NCBI GenBank assembly: GCA_950097015.1
Contig: CATNEN010000007.1
Span: 12,611,001 to 12,675,000, forward strand
Direction of reading: 5' to 3'
DNA length: 64,000 nt
From: Macrostomum hystrix
Taxonomy: Eukaryota > Platyhelminthes > Macrostomidae
The number at the start of each line of letters is the position of its first letter. Within the stretch, counting starts at the first letter, position 1. Below the pieces are notes generated by a model. It was given only the letters and a program-made list of their open reading frames with translations. It had not been told where the DNA came from and made no database searches. Made by a program: the position numbers and the translations under genes. Below are positions 45,431-58,500 of the stretch, one piece after another.

Positions 45431-48400
45431 AATCCATGGTTAGGCAAATGTCTGGCTTCCAACAAGAGCAAGTAACAGCTTTTGCATTGCAACTGACAAA
45501 CTTGAGACTCAGAAAGTTGGGCATTTCTGTGGTATCACACATGTTTTAACATTGAAAATCAAGGAGGATTGCAGATAACAATTTTGTAACATTTACCAAG
45601 TATTACATAATATAAACAACACAAAGAGCTAATATAAACAGCTAAAAGAAGTTAAAAAATACTTATTTCTTCCAAAAAAATTCTGTTTAGGAATGCATTT
45701 TTTACCATTTGAAGATAAAATAATGTTGACGTAATAACTGACAAATAAATATTTTGTTTATTCATAGATATATAATATTTTATTAATAATTATTATTCCA
45801 AAACTTTTCAAAGCTTAATTTATAGCTAAAAGGTGAAAACACAAAATACTTTGCAATTCAATTTTGTCAGACAAAAATCTACCCAAATTTAGATATGACA
45901 ATGTAACTCTAAGTTTTAGTCTGTCAAGCCTTTATACATGCTAGTGAAATGGCTATCCTTTAGTTTCACATTTTTAATTCAAATAGATTTATATTAAAAT
46001 ACCAGTTTTGGTAAAAATATAAACAATAACAAATACCCAACAAGCAACAAGCTACTCAGTTGCCATAGTACTAGACTCATATGGTTTAGCATTGTAACAC
46101 CCAGAAAATAATGTTGCCAAAGGTAAAAGGCAAGGCAGGCTAACCAGGCAAGAATAAAATTATGCTTTCTTCCAAGTCACTCCCTCTGTTTCTTTTCTCT
46201 CTTTGGTTTAGCCTTTAGGCCATAGACATACCCAATATCCATATACTGCTATTTCATTAAAAAAAACTTGCATGACCATACGTATTTACTAGCAAAAGCT
46301 AGGATAGCCCTTATCTTTCATAACATATGAAACTATAGAATGGTTGTAAAATGTATCTATCTTAAAATCTTAAAGTAGCTTAAAAACCTTTCTAGAGTTT
46401 CTTAATTTCTAGAGTATTGCTTCCACTTATAGAATCCAAGCAAAGTTAAAAACCCTTTAGGAATAATAAGGCCACAAGAAACAATATGCATACCTGTGCA
46501 ACACCCGGCCGACCCAGCCAAACCGGCTGGGTGAAACAAGGGCCAAGCAAGGTAAGTTGCAAAAACCAATTGACCAGGTGCAAAAAATCAAAGGGGGGAC
46601 CAAGGGACAAAAAAGGAAGGCGTGAAGAAAAGGAAAAAGGAAAGAGAAAAAGAGAGCAAATAAGAGCAAACTAAGTTGTAAATTAATCAATGAAATGAAC
46701 TAAGTCGCAAATGAGAGCAAAAACTAAATAGCACGGCCGGCTAAGATTTGGGAGGTTGGGCATCTATGACAATATTCATTTATTTGTTGCATTTTATAGT
46801 AGTATATATATCATTTACTTTTTCAAAACAATAGGAAATTCAATTTCTGAAAACATACTTCCCAAAAGATAAACATTTTATTTTTTGTACTCTACAGAGT
46901 AGAGTGGAGCAAAATAGTAAATACATAATAGTCCAGATCATATAGTTTATACACAAAATTTTATTGTGAAGTTGAGTTTGGCATATTTTCTGACATAAAT
47001 TTAATGATGAAAAAATTCATGGTGCAAAAGTTTGGATGGAGTATGAAACAAGTATTTTATTAGCACAACCTTAGTTAATAGTAGAGAATAATAGCAACCT
47101 ATGCAATGTTATTGTAAAGCAAAGTACTTGTAAATTAAAACTTTGTATAACTTTTTTATGTTTTTAACAAATTTTCTTACATATATATTTTATTTCCTGT
47201 TTAAGTTTTGCTTTTTGTTATTGTTCATATTTTTTATTCAGAAATGTAAGGCATTGTAGTTTTATTTTAAACATTGTCTAATCAAAAAGTTAAATATCTG
47301 TTTAAACACTAACACACATTATTATTTTTATTCTGGGTGTCCTTTTCTGATTGGCATAATTTGGCATAGAGCTTCGGGGCCAGTTTTCCACTTGGCATAA
47401 AATAAAAAAAGCATCTCTAATTTCTTCTGGCATATGGTCAGCATGATCCAGACTAAGGCAAATACACTATGACAACTGAACATAGTGTACTTGTGCTTAA
47501 TCACTAAAGAAAAATGCAATGAAGGTTTGCAATTTGCTAATATAAAAACTTCTCATCCTTCAAATTTTAAACTTCTACATAGGCCTAGTATAAATAGAAA
47601 ACCATAGGTCATAAACCATAAACCATTAGATACTTTTTAAAGCTTCCATAAGCATAACTGACAGTGTGACATTGTCATTATTCTTAATGGTCCTACATTA
47701 TATTTATTAGCTATTGGCATAAGAAAGCCACTGATAGTGGTAAGTGAATAAACGCGTGAGACAAATGTCATAAAAAATCGTCATACATAATTAATTAGAA
47801 AAACAGGTACTGTTCTATTGATTATAATTTAGTGAAGAAAGCACCCTAAAGGAACAAATCATACGGACAGCAGTTTTATCCGCCAAATGTTAACTTTTAA
47901 ACAAGGAACTTTCTGAAAGCACTATGGCATGCAACTATAACTGCAATGCCGCCAACAAAAATATACGGTGCAGAGAGAACGCTCTGTAGTGATTTAATCG
48001 ACGAAATTAACTTTTTTGGCTTTTATGCAATTCCACTTTAGTAGCTAGAGATCGCAAGCGTTAATTTACATAAGTTTTTTTAAAACATATTTTAATTCTT
48101 GGATTGCTTAAAACATTAGGATTAGTTTTTTAAAAGTTTAATGAAAGTAGTATTTTTTGTTATTCTTTCTCTTTTCTTTCCGGACAGGACAAACAATGCT
48201 GGCTATATCGTTAAAATTGAAGTGAAAAAAAACAAAAAATGAATTCTTAATGACGCAAAATTAACAACCAAACACGCGTCCCAAAAGCTATATTGATATA
48301 TTTTCGTGCAAACACCTACTTTATATAGTTGTATGTTGTATGTTGTATATTGTCTGCTTTATTGAGATTAATATATAATGTGTGTATAATGTATATATGT

Positions 48401-48850
48401 AATGGCTTGAGATAAATGTATAATTAAGCTTCGTGGGTTTACATTTATAAATATTTGTAAATTACAAAATTATCTCGCATGATCAAACGCATGCATTCAT
48501 AAACCTTGCAAATCGCACAAAAACTAGCTTTTTGGTAGACCGTTTATTAAAGTGTGGATGATGAACTGCCGATTTGTGCGTTGGCCGTTGGCAGTACTTC
48601 ATACATCGCCTGCTTTGATAATTTCTTCTCTAGAGTGATTCTCTTGAATGGCTGAATTTCCGGTTTAGTTGGGTTATCAGGCCAACTGCACCAGAAAAGT
48701 AATATTCGAATATCGTGAAGGCTTATAAAACTTCAGTCTCGAATTGTGCAGAATTTTGCAAACTTTTTTGTTTATACAGCTCTTATATGAGTATATGAGC
48801 TGCTACTTGACCCTTAACGATGAGTAAAAGTAAGCAGGAAGACACCAGCA
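45431..48850. other. AT-rich block without genes
   Basis: About 3.4 kb of clearly AT-rich DNA between GC-richer flanks, with no open frame longer than about 80 codons and no tandem array. A short GC-richer patch at 46495-46570 contains CCGGCCGACCCAGCC. I recognise no transposon protein or terminal repeats. Confidence 0.5.
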
Positions 48851-50185
48851 GGACGCGTGTCAAGAATCCATTCCATTTGTATTATGCGACAGCAAATATA
48901 ACAAAAGGGTTAGAGTGAGTGTTACAAATAGGCGCCAATCACTACAACGGTTGTGCGCGCAAAACCACCCAAAACAACATCGACATGACCGACAATAACT
49001 GTGCGTCAGCGAAAAGACAATAATAGACCAATATGCGATGGATGGGTTTACCGGATGAAAGACAAGTACACAGATGAAGCGCAGTGGTTGGTTTAGTTGG
49101 TTGGTTGCCGCGCAATTCAATATCGCTATCGGGCTTGAAGGCATCAATGAAGAAGCTAGAACAATAAACAACTATAATCTGGCAATAAAAACTCACTTAA
49201 CCAACGCTTGCTTGAGTTTGACACAAATGGGTTGCTTTCAGCCGCGAGAGCTGCAGGTGAGCTGCCAACCACCCCATGAGTGAAACTGCAAGCTTCATCT
49301 GATCTTTAGTTTGTTCGTGAGTATATACTCGTAGTTCTTAGAAGTGTCCGTCATTGCCAGGTCACCTTTGTTTGTGCATCTACAAGCTATCGCACCGCGG
49401 CAGAATTTTTGTCACTAACATTTATCAATTCGCTGGTTGCAGCAAATACCCTGCAAACGCTTGGCTGGTAGAAATAGTGAGCAGTGAAGGATTGGGAGAT
49501 TGTGCGGCTACTAAAAATAGAGTATACAGCTGAAAAATAGAAATCATGTGACGAGCGTTCTGAAACTGGAATGCATGGCTGAAAATGTGCGAATAAAAAA
49601 TGTGCTGGAGCCCGCGCCGATTGTGGTGCAGGGTGAAGGCCTCTGAATCCGCGAAGCGCACAACGCAGGCGCTGCGTATAAACTGGAGCAACAACGAACT
49701 GGTAGACAGCAGAGCTCACCAGCCTTAGAAAATTGAGAAACTTTTGGCTTGTGCTGAGCAGCAAAACAAGAGTGAAAAGCTGGAATTGATTCGAAGATTA
49801 GGCACAGGGCTTAGGCACAAGAACGCGGAGATGGGTGTGCATTGAAAAAACATAACAGTCGATTATGGTCGATTCTATCACATGTTGCATTGGGAATAGC
49901 GCAAGACTGCTAAATGGAAAAGACGACAATGCTGCTCTCACACAGCTACGAAAAGTAAAAGGACCGTAGAAACATCGGGGCTACTATGAGGAGCCCAAGG
50001 TGCAGGCCGCTGACGTGGTCTAGCATAGTAACAGCAGAGACTTATGTGCATGGACCTAATTTTCGGTTGGTCAGATCGAATATCAGGTACATTGATGCGG
50101 CTATTAAATAGTTTTGTGTGACACGAATAAGCGGGAACATGAGTAGTAAATGGTAAAGCAAGTCACCACACAGAGCTAACAAGAA
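48851..50185. other. 3' flank of the TBC gene, no gene seen
   Basis: Unique sequence downstream of the stop at 50186 on the minus strand. The small open frames here have no domain. Confidence 0.4.
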
Positions 50186-52524
50186 CTAGTCCGTCAGGCA
50201 GGCCGAGCTGTCCTTTGGCTTGGTGGACTGCTCGCTGCGGTTGCTGCCGAGTCGATTGCGCACTGCCATGTAGGTTGGGAACTGGATAATCTTGGTGATG
50301 GGATTCACCTCGAAGATTGGCTCGTTGGTAAAAATCTGCTGCTGAAATTTGATGAAATTATAGAAAAAATATTGAAAAATTAGCAGCGATCATGTATTTT
50401 GTCATCCCAAGCTGTAGGCAGGGTGTCATTGTTCCAGGAGACTTACGTCCTGGTTCTCACGCCGCCATTTAAGAACTGCTTCATCTTCCCCGAATCTGCT
50501 GGAGCAGGAGATTATGTAGCTGTCGCCGCGCGTACTGGGTCTAAAATTGCAAGTTTAAAACGTTGATTCCAAGAAAAGAAAGCAAATAAAAACAAGGAAA
50601 TCGACTGTCGCTCACTTTGTTAGAATTAGGCACTTGATGGGTGACTCAGACACCTTGTTGCGCACAGTCAGCATCAGGTTGTAGTCGTACGGCTGGTCGA
50701 CATTCACGATATTCTCGAATGGCTGCAGGGCCGTGGCGGTGGAGCTGGCGGCGGTCAAGAAAGGCGACGGCTTCGAGGGCTGGGATCCCGGGGTTTCCGT
50801 CTCCTCGGCAGAGGCAAAGCACTCATACGGTGACTGCTTCACCGCATCCCCATGACCCGAAACTGGACTCGACGGCGTCTCCTGCGCAGCTTTGGACGCA
50901 TCAACAGCAAGAGCAGCTTGAGTAGCAGATGAGAGTCCGTCAATTGGGCTGGCTGAATCGGATCCTTTAGCATCCTCGAATACGTTGTCGCTCTCCTCGT
51001 CCTCGGTAGCGACGCTCTGCTGTTCGGTGGCGTTCTGACGCCTTGGACCCATGTGCTCTGTAGCGCTAATGGTCGGATCCGTGAGCGTTGCCTTGTCTTG
51101 CATCTCCACTCGTGAGCTCTCGCCACCCATCTGAAGGAAAATCTCCAAATGGAAGGCGTCTCTTTCCACGATTTCATCGTCCAGGCGTAGGTCCAGTACC
51201 TTCGGATCCTCCGAATCGTACTTGCTCTTTCGCACCATGATCTGCTTCCTGTGGTTGCTCAGCGTTTGGCAGCTACGTGACATACGGTGAGCACGCGGCG
51301 CAGTGCGCGCGTGAGCCGGCGAGTTGTAGGGAGAAGCTCTGGGAGTCGACTCATCCGATGCCTCTCGCTTCAGCACTGCCTTGGTAAGCGGCTGGTCCAT
51401 TGCACTGAGGTACTTCTCAACCTTCTCCTTTACTGTTGACCGACTCATCAAAGTATCCGGCCGCTTTGCTGACGTGTGGTTCCGAAGAGCGTCGGAAAGG
51501 CCTGAAGACACAGTCTTTCTGCTGATGTAAGAGACGGTGAATACAACAAGGTCACCGCTGCCAGTGCCGACCCACAGCGAGTCTTCGAACGGCAGGATGG
51601 ACGTGATCCGACACGGGTTGAAGAGAGTCTCATCGTCCTTGCGGAAGATGGGATACTTCAGCTCCTTGACGTCATACAGAAGGCAGCACGTCAGCGTGTC
51701 TTCGTCCCACAGCTCGATCACCGAGGAGCCGCGGACTGCAATCCAGATGCCGAAGCGGTTGCGCCTGAGGCACAAAATGGAGTCGAAAGGATTGTTGGAC
51801 ACGTGGAATTTTTCCTTCGGATCGAGGCTCTCCGCGTCAAGCAGTTGGACGTAGTTTCCACACGCCACCCACAAGTCCGTGTTGACCAGCAGCAGCGACG
51901 TCAGCGGTGAGGTGCTGAGATTCACGTAGAAGATGTTGTTGTTCGGCTCATCGTGGCCCACGTGGTCTAGCACAGCCACTGAACCGTTCGCCAAGGCGGC
52001 AAAGACGCGATTCCCGATTCGGTCGGAGGTGGCACTGGCGCAGATGTCCAGCACGGAATCGTGGATGCGGCACTGCCACAGGCGCTCCCTAAAAACAAGA
52101 TGACCGTAGCCTTATATATTTGCTTTTAGCAGCTGCTGTATCAGTGATTGCAGATCCAATCAGAAACCAACTTACTCTGCCTCGGTGTCGAATGCGATGA
52201 TGTACATGTTGAGTGTACCCAGCAGCACAACATTGGCATCCAGGGCGCACACGCACATGACGCGAGAGTCAATCTGTTGAGTTGAGGTGCATAATAGCCA
52301 GGGGTTAGAGGGATACAGAACAATGAGCACATGAGCCGAATAAAAAAATCTCGACTGAAGCGCACCTCCTCGCGCAGGTTGTACATGAGATTCTCCTCAG
52401 GCTGCAGCTTGCAGATCCGCGTCCGGTTCTGGTCCCCGTAGCAGATCCATGTGTTGCCTTCGCCGAAGGAGCCGCCGCACTCGATGATCGGCCGGTCGAC
52501 ACTTCGAGTCTCCATCTCGCGGAA
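50186..52524 (-). CDS. Propeller exons (17-21) downstream of the TBC domain
   Basis: Exons 52524-52366, 52273-52176, 52088-50616, 50540-50447 and 50341-50186. The first starts at a TTTCAG acceptor in phase 0 ([12 protein letters not shown]), with no in-frame ATG needed before it, which fits the phase-0 donor at 53612. Blades carry the xLWVGTGxGxLxVF pattern of non-canonical propellers. The phrase [17 protein letters not shown] recalls LRRK2, and DSVLDI with [11 protein letters not shown] recalls JIP3/4. If the fusion model fails, this would be a separate gene whose start is hidden in the 1.1-kb intron. Confidence 0.8.
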
Positions 52525-55500
52525 CTGAAAGGAAATTTAATTTTGAAATGTCTTCTGTCATTGTAGCAAATTCTTTGACGGTAAATTGGCTAGTGATCTC
52601 ATTATTTTACTTTCAAGAGCGTAAGTTTCCAGAATGGCCGAACTGTTCAGTTTGGTAACCAACCCCTGATTAATGAGCGCCATTTTCAGTAGAATCTTAT
52701 AGACTGTCACGTAAGGATGCACCCAAGACTGAAACTCAGGACTGGCGAGTTCTTCAGTCTTCTCTGCACTGGTCCTTCGGTAAAGTGTCGAATGAATATC
52801 AATGATAAAAAAGCTTCCTTACCAAACCCTGCTCCAGCGGCTATTGAAATGTTAAATCTCATTAATTTGTTGAGAATCATCAGCAAAGCAATACTGAAAA
52901 CGCACTTTCACCCAGCGATTAAAACTTGAATCAATTTAATTCAGTAGTAAGTTTCCGGCCAGCAACCAGCGGCTGATGAAGCAAAGAAAACAAGCCACCG
53001 AATCACTGCACAGTTCCCCCATACAATGTCCGGGCATTTCCAATCGCTGGCTACTTGCCGTTCGGTGAGAAAATCGGCGAAAGCTTTCGTAGGCCATGGT
53101 GGCCCGTACAGTTAAATGGCGCATTGGCGAGCTTTGCAGTCTGTGGCTCTGCAAATCGGGTTATTCAGGTCGGGAAGTCCTCGGGCTGCTCTCTCTGTCT
53201 GTTAATGAGGCTTGAGCATTGGCTAAACAAGTCTTGACGTCAGTGGTGGCAGTACACGCGACTGACACTTTGTGAGGTGGCTTACTTAGAAAAGGAGGCT
53301 CATTCAGTAAGGGAAAGAGGTCCAGGCGGACAAAAGTAAATGCTTTGTTTACGACATAATCTTTTACTAGTACAAAAGCGCCAGCTTGCACTTGCAGCTG
53401 CGAAATCTAAATTGCGAGCTCCCAGTTTGAGCAGTTTGGCAGTTTTGAGCAGTGCAGCAGACGCTGTCGGGGTAGGCAGAGTGGCTGGTGATTGTCGAGC
53501 AACAGAAAGCCGGACTCCAAGGTAGGGTGCCAATAAGGTTATAAGGTAAGTAAGGATACGCGAGGGTAAAGTGAGGGTTCCGTGCAAGTGTGGAGAGGCC
53601 AGGTGGACTCACGCGCTCCTCCGTGTCATTGTAGGCCTTGCGCTTCTTCTTGCGCCGCTCGTCCTGCTCGATGAGCGAGTTGATGAAGCAGCTTTGCTTC
53701 ACGGTGATGTCCTTCCTGTGGGCCATGCCTGGCAGCTCTTCGAAAGCGGCCTGAGCAAGGCCCTCTACGTCGAAGGTGAGCTTGGCGGCCGCCTTCAAGT
53801 GTTTCCAGACGCTGATGGTGTCCGTCTGCTGCAGCAGGATCTTCTCGTGCAGCTTCAGGATGCCGAGGGTGAAGCGGAACAGCACCTTCGGGCCCTCCAG
53901 CAGGAAGCAATCCCAGATGCGCAGCAGCGCTTGGAACGGCACTGCGTCGAAGAACACGGCCAGGAACCAGTTGAGCGTCACGGTGGAGATGTCGATCTCC
54001 AGCTCCTCCAGGTGTTTGTGCAGCTCCGGCAGGTGCGACTTCAGCAGGTCCTTCAGCACAAGTTGATCGGCCTGAGCTCCGATGAGGTTGGAGGTGAAGT
54101 AGAGCGGGTGGAAGTAGGCCTCCGTGATGGCCACCAGCAGCCAGAAAGTGTCTTCCTTGCTGAGGAAGAGCAGCCCCATGCCGGCCAAGAAGTTCATGCC
54201 CTGGCAGTAGCCGATGGCCGGGTTGTGGATGCAGAAGGCCTGCAGAATCTCCTGCAGCTTCTGAATCTGAACAGGCGCGTGTGGGCATGGCGCTAAGAAT
54301 TTCAAGCAAAACAAATCCTTCACAGAGCCAAACCAGTGACTTAACTGAAGCTAAAATGAGTATGAACTGCACAGCTGAGCACACTCACCCCCTCCGAATC
54401 GTTTGAGTCGAACTTAATGTTGGTGGGCATTGTGCGCAGCAGGTCCAGCGAAATCTGCTTCCGGTGAATGCCGGCCACCTCCGAGTCGTGAATCTGCTGC
54501 GTCAGCGTGGTGTAGTAGTGACGGCCCTTCACCGCCCGGATCTCCTGGATGTGCGAGTGCACCAGCTCGCGCCACACCGCTGAGCGGAACATCCTCGGAA
54601 TGCCGTTGCGCACCAGACCCTTCAGCTCCTTCTGCAGGGGATTTTGAGGCAAGATGCGACACTTGCGCTATGCTCATTATCGAATGTATCATTGCCTAGC
54701 CTTTTACCGTCTTAGTGTAGCTGCGGGACGTGGAGATGAAGGTCTTCCACTGACGCTGGTGCTGCTCCCACCGGTCCAGCAGGGAGGTGTAGTGCTCGTG
54801 CAGCTGCCGGCAGATGTAGTGCAGCAGCAGCGACTCGTTCTCGTGGCTGTGCTTGAAGCCAAAGCTGTCCACGTGGCACTCCGATGCGGTCAGGCTGGGT
54901 TGGGAGAGACAAGTCAGTTGATTTTGCAATAAAAAAATAGATTAACCATTTCATCTAGAAATTTAGGCCCACTGTATGGTCCCGTCCCGTCCCGACCCGT
55001 CCCGACCCGTCCCGACCCGTCCCGACCCGTCCAGTCCCGTTCCGTCCCGTTCCGTCCCGTTCCGTCCCGTTCCGTCCCGTTCCGTCCCGTTCCGTCCCGT
55101 TCCGTCCCGTTCCGTCCCGTTCCGTCCCGTTCCGTCCCGTTCCGTCCCGTTCCGTCCCGTTCCGTCCCGTTCCGTCCCGTTCCGTCCCGTTCCGTCCCGT
55201 TCCGTCCCGTTCCGTCCCGTTCCGTCACGCCGTTAACCCGTCATGTCGGTCGAGACCCACACTAACCTCTCAAACGTCGGCAGCCGTGGATTGACAGTGC
55301 GGGCGTCCTCGAGCAGCTCAGTCAGGCGCTCCCGGTGCTGAAGTGGGTGATAAGCGAGTCGGGAGTGAGCGAATAATTTCCTTATCGAGAGTGCTCCATT
55401 GTTTCCAAGCTTTACCGAGTTGGGAGATTGTACAGGATCAAGAATTAGCAGGGAGAGAGTGGAGTGGGGAGTTGTCTCGAGAGGGTTTGCCTGAGCAATC

Positions 55501-58500
55501 AGCAGAGTCAATCAGCAAAAGTCTCTCGCTTTCAAATTAAAAAAATGAAATTGCCGCATAGAAAGAGTTCTGTCTCTCAATAGAAAAGCTCTGATTTCCT
55601 GAATGCAGGAAAGAGAATCTAAAGAAGAGATCGCAGGGATTTAGAGCCAGCTGATTATATTTTCTTCTATTTCTCAGCGCACCAGCTGGGCCTCACCCTG
55701 TGTCCGCCATAGACGTTGAGCTCGAAGCCGTCAGACACATCGCCGGTGGGCACGGTGATGCAGGACTGCAGCAAGAACAGGTAGTCCCGCTTCCAGTTCT
55801 CAATCTCCAGCTTCTGCTCGCGGTAGATTCTGCAGTGAGAAATGAGTACGGCATGAGTCCGCTGCTGTTCCGCTCCCCAGCCGTCGCGCCAGCTCACCTG
55901 TCCTGATTCTTGAACTTCTCCAGCTCCATCTGGCGCAGGTTGGTCAGCTTCTTGACCTCATTGTTCAAGAAGCGATTGTTGTTCTGCAGGATGCGACACT
56001 GCTCCTCCAGCTGCTTCAGGTCCGCAGTCTTGGCATTCATCCAGTCCCGCATTGCTCTGGAAAAAGGCGGCATGGTGAGCGATCGTCAGAAAGCCGGTGC
56101 GAAGGTCACTGGGGAGGTTAGGACCGAATAATATTGAGCAGGGGGACTCACGACTCGGACTTAAAGCTCGGCAGGGCAGTCGAGCGGTTCCGCATTGTTC
56201 TGGAATGGTTGAGAAGGTCGGAGTGGGGGAGATTTTCTTAGAGGCTGCGAACTTAAATCCGCAATGGCAGCTTTAAGCACTCAGAGCAATAAGCAGCAGG
56301 TGCACTGTACAACAAAAGCGGTGATCAATGTTAAGCATGTCAATAATCTACTCAGAAGCGAAGCACGAAAGCCTCAAGGCAATGCTCTGGTGAGGAGTCT
56401 CGGCGACAGCCTTCGCTCCTGACTGCCTTCACCGGAGCTTCAAAGTGCTGCGGCACGAATGCATGCGGGCCGCCACCAACGCGCAGAGGGGGTCCCACCA
56501 CCGCGAGGAAACTTTACAGCAAACTGCTCGCATGGGAGGAGAGGAAGACCGACAACTCTGGAGAATGTTCCCCAGCATTCGAAGGAAACGGTCTCAGAGG
56601 AAGTTATTAGTTTGCTTCTCAATGCTCTGCTTTGAGCAGACAGGCGGGGAAGTACCGGAAGATTCTGAACCCGGCGTCCAGGTGGAAATTGGGCGAGGCG
56701 TCGGCCGACCGGGAGCGCTCGAAGTACCTGAGGTACTGGTAAATCGGCAGCTTGCTGATGACACTCCGCTCCCAGAGGTGCTGCTGTGAGGAGGCTGCGG
56801 CGTTGGCATCCGCTCCCCCGGCCGCACCGCCTGCCTCCCTGGGCTCTGGCGGCTGTCCGGAGGCGTCATCGTCGAAGGCGGCAGCGCTAGAACGACAAAC
56901 AACCAGCGTGCGAGCTTGCCATGAAAGTCTGCTGCTATGTGAGCTATCAGTAAAGACTGGCCACAGACTGGCCCCCCACAGAGTTCCCAGCACACTCAAA
57001 GCCAAGGCCGGCATGCAAAGAGCGAAGCGGGTGAGGCTGCACAGCAGCTGGGGCGATAGCAGCGAAACGACGTCGTATTCGAAAAGGTTATTCGCATTGG
57101 TGAGGAGGGAAAACAAAAACGGTAAAATGTTAGGAAAGGTGGATTACCCCTTCTCCTGGTGCTCAGACTCAAGATGCTCTAACCTGCTGAGCCTCAGGTC
57201 CAGTTCCGCGATCTGCGCATCGCGCTTTTTCAGCACCTCCTTCAGCGCCGTGTCCTGGTTCATCATCTCCGCCAGCTCCTTCTTGCACCTTCTGCAAGTC
57301 GGGGAATGGGTGGTAAGAACCAAGACTTTTTCAACTAAAGTGCTCAGAAGCTCAGAAATGCCATACTCCATAGCGGAAAATGCGAATGAGAAACATCAAT
57401 GCGAAGCTGAGGCTGACTAAGAACTCACATGAGCTCCTGCTCCAGGTCGTGCACCCGGTTGCTCGGGTCCAGCAGTGAGTCATCGGACTGTGAGCTGCTG
57501 AAGGAAAACGGGTTGGAGGGCGGCCCGAGCCGGTGAGTTGTTGCCTGGCTATTTCGTGCGCTGGCATTCGAGCATTCGCTACAGTTTGAGCTCACAGTCT
57601 GAGCACTTTCTTCTGTCTGCAGTTGCGCCCAGGGACCAGCCGCACCGCTGCGGTGCCAGTGGGGTGGAATGCAGATCCCGGGGCTTTAGTCTGGCCTTGA
57701 GGAATGTCTGTCTTTAGTGTATTGTGAAGCGAGTTGGGATCAGGGAATAGTTGTTCCTCACGCAGGAGACGAGACAGGGCGTTGGGGGCGATCGCAACTC
57801 AACGTGTTGAAAACCCAGGGGAGGAGCCACTGTCTGAGCCCGGGCGGGGCATTGCGCTAGAAAGCGGTCAATAGTTCCGTATTTCAAAATGGGAAATTGG
57901 CCTCTCCTTCCCCGGTAAATACATGCGGCAATTAGTCTAGAAAAACAAATCCCATGACTCAGAAGTTGGGCGGCACGTTCTATTTCATGACGAAGCAGCG
58001 AAAAACACAAATTATTTTTTTCCGGAAAATGGGCTGCTTTAGAAAACTGCAGAAACAGCGAGAGCGGCACTAACAGCGGGTTTCGGGCGTCCTTGTTGCT
58101 GCCGTCGATACCGGAGTCCTCGCTGCGCGGCTTGCTGCCTCTGGGCTGACCGGCTGGGGCGCAGCTGCCAGCGTAGGCCGCCCTCCGCTTGGGCGACTCG
58201 TCCACCAGGCTGTCATAGTTAAAGGCCTCCGCATCCGAGCCGCCGTCCGAGTCCTCCTGATCGTCGTCATTGAGGCCCCCGCCCGAATGGCGGGGTCCGG
58301 TGCGGGCGACGCCGCTGGTGAAGCTCTGCGACAGCGACAGGCCTAGGCGGCTTCCGAAGCCGGCGGCGGCGTCCTGTACCTTGCGGATTACCGGCGGCAC
58401 GCCGTTGCTGGAGTCTGCGGGAGAGCAGCGGCGAGACGGATTGCTAGACCGGTCCCACCCTGGTCCGCCCAGTAGCCTCAGACATCAGTAGGCAATCAGC

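Noticed and set aside
50612-52524. Assignment of the propeller exons to a LRRK kinase gene
   Set aside because: The blades resemble LRRK, but no kinase, Roc or COR exons are present; the upstream exons encode the TBC domain.
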